In this document: in pieces, positions 43,201 to 51,080 of the stretch | How the letters are laid out: each line of letters begins with the position of its first letter | How positions within the stretch are numbered: the first letter of the stretch is position 1 | Assembly (NCBI GenBank): GCA_963971405.1 | Contig: OZ020490.1 | Coordinates: 15,959,464 to 16,023,463 of the forward strand | Reading direction: 5' to 3' | DNA length: 64,000 nt | Origin: Psococerastis gibbosa | Taxonomy: Eukaryota > Arthropoda > Insecta > Psocodea > Psocidae | Translations under genes and position numbers: made by a program | The notes under the pieces: model-generated | What the model saw: only the letters and a program-made list of their open reading frames with translations | What the model was told of the DNA's origin: nothing | Databases searched by the model: none

Positions 43201-43563
43201 TCTTAACATGCCATTTATGCTCTTAAAAAGTATTCCCAGAAAATGTAGCTAGTATGTGGCTGGAACCCACATCGTTTCGAGTGAGGGTCTTAGTCCTTAC
43301 CACTGAACTAAACGTGCGCCTAGAGCTCTAGGGAAGATGGGACATTCGAGCCCGCCATTTTTTTTTTTTTGAATCCTGTGTCTTTTCAATGGCTGCTAGG
43401 TAGCCCCATAAATTCAAAAATATATTTTGGCCGGGAAGCGACTGTCCTATCTCTCCTGTATAGAATTCAAGTACAGCTTATGTTTATACATGAGGATGAT
43501 GTTCAGTTTTGTGTTTTCAGAGAAGGCGTCCTAAAAGTTGACCTAGTAGCTGTGCGATCCTGA
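25241..43563 (+). CDS. HSPA14: Hsp70-like protein HSPA14 (ribosome-associated), complete
   Basis: Nine exons: 25241-25303, 25782-25931, 26227-26395, 28419-28608, 32304-32417, 33557-33860, 37674-37889, 38832-39019 and 43521-43563, in frame throughout, 478 aa (human 509). The N-terminus MAALFGIHVGNTSACIAL is the first phosphate loop; VIDEPSAAV is in exon 4, a second phosphate loop IGGVSMDVTVL in exon 5, and LCGGTSKIPRIQ (Hsp70 signature 3, about residues 333-344) in exon 7. As in HSPA14, the protein ends after a short beta-type substrate domain and lacks the alpha-helical lid and EEVD tail. HSPA14 pairs with DNAJC2 in the mammalian ribosome-associated complex at the peptide exit tunnel. The last 14-codon exon (REGVLKVDLVAVRS, then TGA) is the least certain part. 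Introns 3, 4, 6 and 8 carry transposons. Confidence 0.92.
26403..27787 (-). mobile_element. Penelope-like element (GIY-YIG), 5' truncated, in HSPA14 intron 3
   Basis: Coding remains on the minus strand: 27158-27505 matches the C-terminal Penelope reverse transcriptase (INFLDLTI, IFRKPTHTDSIIPEDSFHP, YKHAAIHSMIHRLLHVPL); 26640-27086 is a GIY-YIG endonuclease (GVYQLDCNDCGSLYIGQTER, then the RIAEHRRG helix). The two frames are separated by a short gap. Both ends carry the same roughly 200-bp terminal sequence in inverted orientation. The element is flanked by direct ACATGGTATGTC copies at 26391-26402 and 27788-27799, a 11-12 bp target-site duplication. The catalytic palm of the reverse transcriptase is missing, so it is not autonomous. 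Confidence 0.88.
27695..27735 (+). ncRNA. Hammerhead-ribozyme-like core in Penelope terminus (degenerate)
   Basis: The text CACTTGACGATGGCGTGAG then CCGAAACCGGTTGTG fits the hammerhead order: stem I strand CAC, core (U)UGACGA, stem II GGC/GCC, core GAAA, the very short self-complementary stem III ACCGGT, then UU and stem I strand GTG. The core position normally C is T here, which would weaken catalysis. Inverted copies lie near 26500-26535 and 60723-60760, and another direct one near 61025-61070. Hammerheads in Penelope termini are known; activity here is unknown. Confidence 0.45.
27972..28155 (+). mobile_element. SINE-B copy
   Basis: Starts 'cttcgatggccaggtggtaa', with a tRNA-like A box, and ends 'gtttgtatgcgattaatctt' with an A-rich tail. 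In HSPA14 intron 3. Confidence 0.65.
28744..32077. mobile_element. GGGTCTTC-type MITE interrupted by a retrotransposon
   Basis: Left end GGGTCTTCTCAGTGTTTG at 28744, right end 'gataactcgataacaccaac' near 32055-32077. Comparison with the uninterrupted copy at 51434-52092 shows the same body in reverse orientation, split between 28915 and 31829 by a non-LTR element. In HSPA14 intron 4. The outermost right bases are diverged. Confidence 0.75.
28916..31828 (-). mobile_element. Non-LTR retrotransposon with endonuclease and reverse transcriptase, frame-broken
   Basis: Minus strand. The endonuclease part includes VIGDLNI and SDHDA (30406-31488 and upstream to about 31800). The reverse transcriptase has DLTAAFDCVD (30047-30286), GVPQGSILGPFLF and FVYADDTT (29175-30047). 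A single-base frame break separates block A from block B near 30100, and there is another break between 30290 and 30406. The 3' end is a short TTCTA repeat at 28916-28930. The boundaries come from comparison with the intact MITE at 51434-52092. 5' truncated, in HSPA14 intron 4. Confidence 0.85.
32530..32760 (-). mobile_element. Reverse-transcriptase tail fragment
   Basis: Minus-strand frame reads FWLKNLRQWFGKSTTSLF then RAAFTKVQIVMMVANLR, a tail common in insect non-LTR elements. In HSPA14 intron 5. A second copy is at 63003-63165. Confidence 0.65.
32965..33035. repeat. TATA/TATG microsatellite
   Basis: (TA)n with interruptions in HSPA14 intron 5, followed by an unclassified repeat-like stretch to about 33330 containing 'aagatggcggc'. 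Confidence 0.8.
34123..37227 (-). mobile_element. Nearly intact non-LTR retrotransposon in HSPA14 intron 6
   Basis: 3105 bp flanked by the direct 9-mer GAACCAGTA (34114-34122, 37228-37236). Minus strand: endonuclease start at 36822-37085 (ISINIEGIS, ILCVQETH), then after one frame break a long frame with endonuclease remainder, reverse transcriptase and C-terminal region. The 3' end carries a Cys/His cluster (C.C..SQDDNHLLQC, about 34230-34290) in a shifted frame and an AAAGTAAAGTAAGT-type tail. A second 5'-UTR fragment of the same family is at about 57470-57605. It inserted into an older foldback element. Confidence 0.88.
34490..36787 (-). CDS. Retrotransposon pol frame: endonuclease C-part and reverse transcriptase
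   Basis: An uninterrupted 765-codon frame. Endonuclease motifs IVPGDFNSH and HRPIGI come first; the reverse transcriptase follows with YRPISLLSHLYKLYERM, block A DLTAAYDTVNHKK, block B NGLPQGSVLSPLLFNIYSND and catalytic FLYADDLA, then a tail containing CPVWNRSAHA and RAAGIEAPHIRR. The frame opens without an ATG because the endonuclease N-terminus is in another frame (36822-37085). Element protein, not a host gene. Confidence 0.88.
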   Translation of the reverse strand: MLTIELSNCTVTSVYKPPGKPFVFLPPANFAAQGIQIVPGDFNSHSETWGYADTDTNGHLVEEWAEDHHLSLIHDPKLPKSFYSKIWRRGYNPDICFVSSEISGYCLKEVYDHIPKSQHRPIGISAYAAIKTVEIPFRRRFNFKKANWKQYSEDLDRAIVQIEAVPQNYELFVETLRKISRKHIPRGCRKNYIPGLKEDSQSLLTRYKRLFEEDPFGVETIACVDALMRTLSEERQRKWIDTLEKMDMTHSSKIAWNLLKTLNCDKKTVIQSSQVTPNQIAHQLLLNGKAATANRQQRAGYNNRRADAPAPNNSMLRLPFNITELNKGINCMKNGKAAGEDDICTEQIKHFGDETKKWILQLFNYCKKSYQIPKLWRKSKVIALLKPGKPAEEPSSYRPISLLSHLYKLYERMILDRIQPIIEEKLIPMQAGFRAGKNCTGQVLQLTELIESGFQAKLITGVAYIDLTAAYDTVNHKKLMRKIEDITKDDQLAKVIQSLLKNRRFYVNFEGKKSRWRNQRNGLPQGSVLSPLLFNIYSNDQPILQYAHHFLYADDLALAVQDCTFQGVEKKLEDALRSLSVYYQANSLKPNPAKTVVCAYHLKTREAHRKLEVKWNNVQLTHSDAPKYLGVTLDRTLTYRTHCQNTTMKVKTRNNLLRKLRGSKWGAKPSVLITTAKALCYSTAEYACPVWNRSAHAKKVDTALNETCRVITGCMKPTPLDKLQRAAGIEAPHIRRSSAEYIERFKQTFDPRHVMHGHDEPPPQD
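37228..37402 (+). mobile_element. Foldback element D, right part, split by a retrotransposon
   Basis: Ends in 'cccggattctaatggttc' which complements 'gaaccagtagaatccggg' at its left end; the left flank part is at about 34075-34122. It shares GATGTTGACGAAACGTTTGG with the copies at 41943-42105 and 47570-47705. Confidence 0.55.
38406..38800. mobile_element. GGCGG-type foldback MITE, copy 4, with a second copy nested inside
   Basis: Outer ends GGCGGGG and CCCCGCC are flanked by direct TTA repeats (38403-38405, 38801-38803). Outer arms 38406-38476 and 38731-38800 are inverted copies of each other. Between them, 38477-38730 is another complete element with its own GGCGG/CCGCC ends and a hairpin core around 'ctctatgccatag'. 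It sits in HSPA14 intron 7, close to exon 8. Confidence 0.8.
39232..39717. mobile_element. hAT-like MITE with 8-bp target-site duplication
   Basis: Inverted ends TAGTGATGTGTAACTCCA and its near complement at 39700-39717, flanked by exact direct GGATGGGG at 39224-39231 and 39718-39725. The 8-bp duplication and TAGTGATG-type ends suit the hAT superfamily. There is no transposase. In HSPA14 intron 8. Confidence 0.8.
40665..41237. mobile_element. GGCGG-type foldback MITE, copy 5, carrying a retrotransposon fragment
   Basis: Ends GGCGCTTATTCCACCAACG and complement. The left interior shares the 'ctctatgccatag' core of copies 4 and 10 but with different outer arms. About 40855-40955 resembles the C-terminal tail of a non-LTR reverse transcriptase (CQNREDWRHRCN on the plus strand), so it appears to have taken an insertion. 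Confidence 0.65.
41943..42105 (+). mobile_element. Foldback element D, uninterrupted copy
   Basis: Imperfect inverted ends 'gaatgataggccgtggt' and 'accacggcctatcatc', an internal hairpin 'gctcagcagcaa/ttgctgctgagc' and the conserved 20-mer GATGTTGACGAAACGTTTGG at 42026-42045. Non-coding, in HSPA14 intron 8. Confidence 0.6.
42268..42625 (+). repeat. Repeat C, longest copy
   Basis: Runs from 'ccataccaagttgaatccac' through 'cttggaatccactataatca' to 'aaagcagaaatgctcagagc'. Unclassified dispersed non-coding repeat in HSPA14 intron 8. Confidence 0.55.
43250..43322 (-). repeat. tRNA-like SINE fragment
   Basis: Minus strand: 'tagttcagtggtaaggac' (A-box-like) and 'gtgggttccagcc' (B-box-like). No acceptor stem pairing. 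Confidence 0.4.
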
Positions 43564-43636
43564 TCAAGAAGGAAACGGCGACATTAAAACTCTTCCTAAA
43601 ATACCTATATAACGCCATATTTATGCTTATGTAAGT

Positions 43637-43642
43637 AATAAA
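43637..43642 (+). terminator. Polyadenylation signal of HSPA14
   Basis: AATAAA lies 74 bases beyond the proposed HSPA14 stop codon, supporting 43521-43563 as the terminal coding exon. Confidence 0.5.
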
Positions 43643-44814
43643 TTTTAATTTTACTCTTAGTTTTTATCCTGTTTTGTCACCTTCACATCTGTGTAGGCTT
43701 TTCGGGTGTCGCCTGAGAATTTTAATTGGTTGAAGTTGCCATTACTGTATAGATGACAGTGAACATTTTTTAAGCATAAAAATGTATGAAAGTGAATCTG
43801 GTTTATTGTAGTTGTAGTTGCAAAAACAGTAGTGATAATATGACATAAATACAAAACATTATAGCGATGTTATAAATAAAAGGACGGATTTCATAATAAT
43901 TTGTAAACAGAGAATGGTCTTGTATTGTTCGCGAAATTAATCAATTTCTCGCTCCCCAACCATGATAGGAAAGTGGTCGCATGAAAAATTAATAAAAAAA
44001 TGTAAGCTTTCTGTAAAAAGTTTACTGATTTACTGATATTCTTTAAAATCTGTTAAAATGCACTTTATCGGGTTTTTCTGAAGAAATAATATTTCACGTG
44101 AGGAAATGTAAATTCGCTGCGAAAGCTTGTATTTTTTACGCATTTTTATCTTTGCTGTTGTAGAACAAGAAATTAATTAATTTAGTCAAAATACAAGACC
44201 ATTCATGTTTACAAAATATTTTGAAACCTGTCACTGACGCAATGAGGTCTGTTATTAAACACCGAGTTGAAAATACGTATACAAAATAGCCTCCCATCTG
44301 AAAAACTTTTTGTAGCACACTGTCAGGTTTATTCCAATATAAGTATCGTAAAAAGAATGGGGTTGCCGAACATATGAGAAAGCAAAGAGAAAGATTTGAA
44401 AATACACTCACAATTGATACAAATTGTGCGTTCATTTAGGATGGGCATGTTCAAAATATCAACTAAATCGGTGGTGGAATTTTTTTTCTTCAAAAAGTTC
44501 ATTCTTTTGGAATTAGCTTAATTTTCTTCCACATAATTATATACAAAGAATTACCTAATAAATCAATGAGTACACTTTTTTGGACAATATGTAACTTAAA
44601 TGCGCTAAGGCATAAAAAATAATGCATTTTGTTGCGTTATGAATCCAGTAGAGTCTGAAAAATATAAAAAAAGTTAATTGTAATAAAATTATATGTGGCT
44701 GCAGAAAACATTTATTTGCTAGGGGCTTTCGACTTACTTCACTCGGCAGTCTTGATTCGTACTGAACAGTAGGAGTTAAAACTAAACGTATGAAGGTATG
44801 ATGTAAATTTTATC

Positions 44815-44897
44815 GGTTTCGGTGGCTAGGTGGTTGCGTGCTTGTAGTTGTGCTAGTCTTGCACACCATGCAATCGGACTCAACACAAGGTTTATTT
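44815..44897 (+). mobile_element. SINE-B copy, 5' fragment
   Basis: Only the head ('ggtggctaggtggttgcgtg') to 'actcaacacaagg' is present. Confidence 0.5.
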
Positions 44898-44913
44898 CGT
44901 TTTTATTAAATTA

Positions 44914-45198
44914 GGCGGCTATTCCATCGACCATTTGCCTCACTTGTGAAGCAGTGAATTTTGTCATTAACGTTTGGTTTGTTTTAAGGAGACTATTGTG
45001 TAAATACTTAACTCACCTATTATGAATTAAGTTATAATATGGTAGCAGACTTCATTAATAATATTATAACTTAGATAAGTTAAGCATCTACATAATAGTC
45101 TCCTTAAAACAAAACAAAGGTCAATGACAAAATTCACTGCTTCACAAGTGAGGCAAATGGTCGGTGTAATAATAATAATCGGTGGCGGAATAGCCACC
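44914..45198. mobile_element. GGCGG-type foldback MITE, copy 6
   Basis: Ends GGCGGCTATTCCATCGACC and a near-complementary right end. The interior arms include 'ttaaggagactattgtgtaa' and its complement, unlike copies 1-5 but shared with copy 7. Located between HSPA14 and the reductase gene. Confidence 0.75.
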
Positions 45199-45414
45199 AT
45201 AAGGAGGTTGGTTTTAGGCTCTGTGCTCAAATGCGATTTCTACATGGCAGATACGCGGGGAGATCTGCAATTGGAGTAAATGGGAGAACCGTGCATCAGC
45301 GTAGGCTCAGTAGCAAATCTTCCGAAGTAGACTCTGTGTTTTTGCACCAACCTATTTGCTCCTATGATGGATCTCCCAGCGTATCTGCCGCGTACAAATT
45401 GTTATTGTTGTGCC

Positions 45415-48400
45415 TTACCTTCTCCATTTGATGCGTGCTTGAGGCAATGTATCTAACTGTTCCTTGAGTATGTGCAGTCTACACCCAAGAACGCCGTCAG
45501 AAAAGTATTGGTTCCAGTCCAAGGTTTTTATATCTATGTAAAATTCTTTCTGATCTTGTTGGCTGGTTTTCTTTACAAGTTCTCTTACATTGCCGTTGTC
45601 AAATTTGTATGATCGCGTTGAGAAATATGAGAGAGCTGTCGTGAATTTCGTGATTTTGTCGTAGACTTTAACCATTCTGCAAAAATTACAACCATAAATC
45701 ACCTGTAACTGTTACGTCAGGACATGTAGAGTAGTGGTACAGACTCCGACTCCGACAGGTTGTTGGTTCGAGTCCCACACTTGCTAAATTTTCTGACTAA
45801 GCTTCGGAGAGCATGTAAACAATTTTCTTTTTCTTTCTCGGTTTATGAGTGAAATAGTGCTGCGAAAGCGGCTGCAGGTGGCTTGTAGAAAAATAGTGCT
45901 GTGAAAGTGGCCGCAAGATGACTTGTAGAAGACTTTGAGGTTTTTTGGGTAGGTCGAACCCCTCTCAAACCCACCGTTAAAATCGTCTTTGAGTTGTCCT
46001 AAATCTTAGAATTTCAATAGGTGCTATTACAATAATGATGCAGTTCCCATGCACTGGTGGCACTTCTAATTTATTTAGGTTGGTGCCAGGTACCTTAATT
46101 TACTTTTTCGCTAGCAATAAAGTTTCGTTTTTAAATTTTAAATTTAGTTTTTTCCGAAACTAGTTATTGTTTTATTTTTTTATTTTTCGCCAGTGGGAAC
46201 AAGTAAGGCCCCTCACACTCGGAGGGCCCTTTCACATTGCGTACCCTGCTTACCGGTTGGTACGCCACTGATTTGCTTGTAAAATCTCTCCGAGACAAAA
46301 TTAAAGTGCAACATACTGTAGCTTTGTAAACGAGTAACTTACTGCCGTTTTTTGCCAATTAGCAAACAAATTCCATCTATTGCATATGCTGGTAAATAAT
46401 GCAGAATTAGTGAGAGAATCCAGTAGATGTAGTAATGTTTCGTGAGGGTTAGTGAATAGTACCAAACCGCTTTGCTAGACGGAACCTTAAAATACAAAAA
46501 TAAACACGTCATTAGTCAGGTACTACTCGACCACAATACGGAGATGAAGGGTGGCTTAATTTTAATGCACTAACGCCTTCTTATCATTCATATTGTAAAT
46601 TGCTGTCATTCAGCGTGGAGTTATACTACTAATGAAATGATTATTATTATGAAAATGACGAATGTCTTTTCTGAATTAAAAGAATAATCCTCGCCAAGCG
46701 TCTCCGCATTGTCATTGGGTAGTACTGATGGGTCAACTCAACGTAGTTTTATTATAGTAAATCAATTATAATTCAGGCGAGACTTTTTCACAATTCTATG
46801 GTCTCCCTCGTCGACCTAAATATGGGGGGATTGTGTAATTTAATGAGTAGTAAAAAGCATACTTAGAATTTACGAAGTTAAATAATATTGGCCCAACCTC
46901 TTTGCCGTTGTCGTAGAGCAGCCGTTGGTAGTCTTTCCATTTGATTGGGTTGTCACAACTGGAGTCGTAGTTGTAAATTTTTATTTCTTTGTCCCCAGAA
47001 CTGCAAACAGCCACAAATTACGGGCTAGGAATTTGTTTTAATTCATACATAATGTAACTTACTCCTATAGTATATCAAACAATTTATGAAATAAACTGAT
47101 GGTTGCCCCAGCTGCCTAACACATACTGTCGGTGAAGCAACTGTGGGGTAGTCATCATTGTGCTATCATTAATTAGGCGGCTATTCCACCGACAAATTTG
47201 CTTCAATAATCGATGTGCCGACGTGGTAGCAGACATCATTAATAAGTCTATAATTATTATTTATATTATAACTTAATTTATTATAGATAAGTTAAGTATC
47301 TACATAATAGTCTCCTTAAAATATGGCAGAGACTTATTAATGACTGCTACCACGTCGGCACATCGATTAGTGAAGTAAATTTGTCAGTGGAATAGCCGCC
47401 TAACTGCTCTGAATAAGGTACTGAAAGGTTTATTCTAAAGACAGGGATGGTACCTGCCCCGAAATCTACGGTATTTACGAGTCTAAGAGTGCCACAATGA
47501 TCGCCAATCTTCGATAGAAGAGGCATTCTAAGAAGAAGATATTCACCATTATTATAACAAGCATTGTGTTATGCGTTGTTGCTGAGCCTCCGAGATACAA
47601 TCTTAGAAGTCTACGCAGTTCCACTAAAGATGGCGATTACATATGTATGTTGACGAAACGTTTGGAAGTACGCTTTCAGTATCATCTCGGATTATAATGC
47701 TTCAAGGATTGCATTGCATTACTTTAATCTGGAAATATTCTATACTATACTAACCTAAATGCCATGTGTGTGTCTCTTGCTACCAGCAACATAGCGTTTG
47801 CACTCATATCAACTGGAACTAAGTTGGCCTCCACATCTAAGTCAGCAATGGAAACTTTTAGAACTCCTAGTGCTGCACCGAGTGCCATGCCTGTAGGTCC
47901 ATATATGTTATCGATCCAACCGGGAATTGGTTCCTTATAGGTGGAGCTTACTGTAAATAAGTAGTTATAGGTACTAAATATGTCTCTTCTTGTATACAGA
48001 GTTGTAGATTTAACAGTGCGAAACAGCCCAGCAGCCTTATGTGATTGAATGATAAGAAAAATGTATGATGGAACACCTCAGAAGAACTAACGGGAATACT
48101 AGAGCAGGATGGGAATATTAGGAACCCGTGAAGAGCTCATACAGGAGCAAAATGCAAGCAATCTGCATCGCATTGGGTAATCAAGCAGTAAATGTGATAA
48201 TTAGCGTAAAAGTTTGGATCGGGGAAAAGCTGAAGGAAGAACCGGTAATGTATGCTTGGAAGTTTTTCAAATCAATCGACTTCGACGGCAAGCTGGTAGC
48301 GTCCTTTTACTTTGGCGAGTCTCTACACGCCATGCGATCGGATATTAACCTACAGAGGCGACTGAAGAGGTCAATCGGATACCCTCAATAAATTATTTGC

Positions 48401-51026
48401 ATGCGATTAACCTTAAAAAAAAGTTTTTAGTGGTCCCAAGCACGTTGCTAGGTGGCAAATGAATGATAAGTGGCAGACGCAAAACCACATAAGAAGGAAC
48501 AGTGAAAGAGGTGAATAAAAATGGTAAAGGCAGCTGTGACCTTGCCCATGCTTCGGATTTAGCGTGGAAGCAGATAAATGTGTACTACGAATTTAGCATT
48601 CTGACATTTGTTCGAGGTCGCCCTAAAAAGAACTATGCAATGTGCTGTCCCTTAAGGATTATCTCCAGACGGCAGACGCAGAAGCACATTACAAACACTG
48701 CGGCTTTAAAGATGGCTCTGCCTTGGAAATTGGATTTCTCATGTTTAAAACCGTTAAAACGTGGCATTAGAGAAATGTGTTCATTGGATTTAACATTCGG
48801 GCAGTTGCTCGGAGATGCATTAAGAAAAACTGCCATCCTTGCCTGAAAGAGTTTCGTTGGGCTGGGGTGGAAAGTTGTACAGCGGGAGTCAGAGGCGACA
48901 CCAGGCACGGGGGGCTGTGGCAATCGGGAGGGCGAAAATCTTGGCCTGCGTCTGTCCTCTCCCAAATACATCCAAGTAGAATACATCAGCCTCGTCTTGT
49001 TCTTTAGGGTAAGTTCCATATTTACTGTTGTATAGCAGATTTAGATGTTATATGCTACCTGAGATTCACCCTGACCTCTGAATCTGAGGAATCATACGAC
49101 AGTTTCAAACAGGACTTACCGATGGCTGGTCTGAAGACACACACTGGAAGTCTTCCTTCTTCATGTTTGATGTAATGCTCTCCAATCGCTTTTGTCATTG
49201 CATACGTATTCGGCCATGTTTGAAGTAGGTCTGGTGTGAGTCTATCAATTTCTTCTGCTGTCAGCACTTGTGTGATTTGCTCAAGTCTTGGCGTACATGA
49301 GGGTGGCTCGTAGAATTTTTCTTCTATGTAAGACTGGTTGCAGTTAGCATAAGCTGTAGAGACGTGAACGAGCGCCTGTAGCGAGTTGAATAGTATTGTA
49401 ATTATTATGTAGTTTAGCAGGCATTATTGTTATTATTGCTTTCCAATTTATACGTAGTAAAAGGAAAGCTTTGTGATGGTCAAAATTTTCGATTCCGAGA
49501 TTTCAACGGATTTACACGTTTTGAGGTACCAGGAACCCAAAAAATTGGTTTTCACGAAATGTCTGTCTGTCTGTCTGTCTGTTCATCAATTTCTGTGCAA
49601 ACTACTCGGTCGATTTTGATGAAATTTTGCATGTAGACTCACAAAAATTATACCTCGAGACCATGTTTTTTATTTTGGGCTAACTCAATTGGGGGGGGGG
49701 GGGGGGTTTATTCTCAAAAAACCAAAAAAAAATCATTTCTCTATAACGGCTCCAACAATTTCTTTAAAATTACATACTGCATATTGTAGTAAAGACCAGA
49801 GTCCAACAATCCGATTCACCTTTACGGGAGCGAAAGCTGGACGCCTACAACAAGGGACCTGAGTGCTCGTAAAATAAACGCGACTCAGATGAACTGTCTA
49901 AGGCGTCGAACAAGGTGGGACCGAATCCGAAATGACCGCGTCAGGCAAGACCTACAAGTGGATTCCATAGAGAAAAGAATGGAGAACAAGCAGTTACAAT
50001 GGTTCGGCCACGTCCAAAGGATGGACGAGAACAGGACCACCCGGAGGTTGGCGGAAGCAAGGCCGCAAGGAAGAAGACCCACCGGCAGACCGAGGACAAC
50101 TCTTCAAGAAAGGATTGAACAACTCGCCGGAGCAAGAGGGAAAACAATGGTCGAGCTCAAGGTGTTAACGTCCGACCGGGGCGAGTTCAGGAAATGGGTT
50201 CGAGGCGACCCCCCTGCGCAAGGGGGAAGAAGAAGAAGAATATATTTTAGTCGTTATTATTGTCAATAAAATGCGGGGGTCGCTTGCCCCTTGATAGTTT
50301 ACTTCAGGGGGTAAAAAAATAAAAATAACTTTTTTTATTTTTATTATTTTAATGAAAAATGACTAAAAAATAATTTTTCTGTGGAATCTTTCTATCTTCT
50401 GTTTCTACCTTCAGGTATGTTTTAGGTGTTCAATAGAGTAACAAAACCAAACAGGTTGTTTTCCCAAAAAAAAAATATTTGGTTCTGTGCAAAAATGTAT
50501 TTTCCGAATAAATTATGGAAATTTCACGCTCCAATACATTGGCCCATATATATATTATGTTGTTCTGTGCATTGGCCTGCCCTGTCATTGTTACTACTGT
50601 TACAATGTATTGGTCTGCTCGTTCCAGAATATGCAACAGAGTTTTAAGGGGTTTTTAATATATTGAGGTGGACCCCAGAGGGTTCCGGAATATAACCATA
50701 GGGAAATTTTTTACTATGAAATTACACATGTCTATCTACTAATTTATAAATTGGAAAGCAGGTTCGAGTAAACTCGGACCGGTTCTTCAGAGAGTTGAGC
50801 TGACCTTGGGACCCTTTGAACAGCATAATTATTAGGATGACATCCCAATTATTCATACTATGACCAAATCGACTTCGATGGCCAGGTGGTAACGTGCTTG
50901 CATGCACTTGTGCGAGTCTGTACACGCCATGCGATCGGAGACGTGTCGTTACTCAACACGTGTACTAACCTACTGAGGCGACTGAAGAGGTCAATTGGAT
51001 ACATTAATTAAATTGTTTGTATGCGA

Positions 51027-51080
<54 letters not shown>

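Noticed and set aside
44136..44319. Possible last exon of the reductase (about 60 codons after an AG at 44320, ending TAA)
   Set aside because: Phase and length fit, but the sequence matches a dispersed foldback repeat also at 54291-54400, the acceptor tract is poor, and the peptide lacks convincing family similarity.
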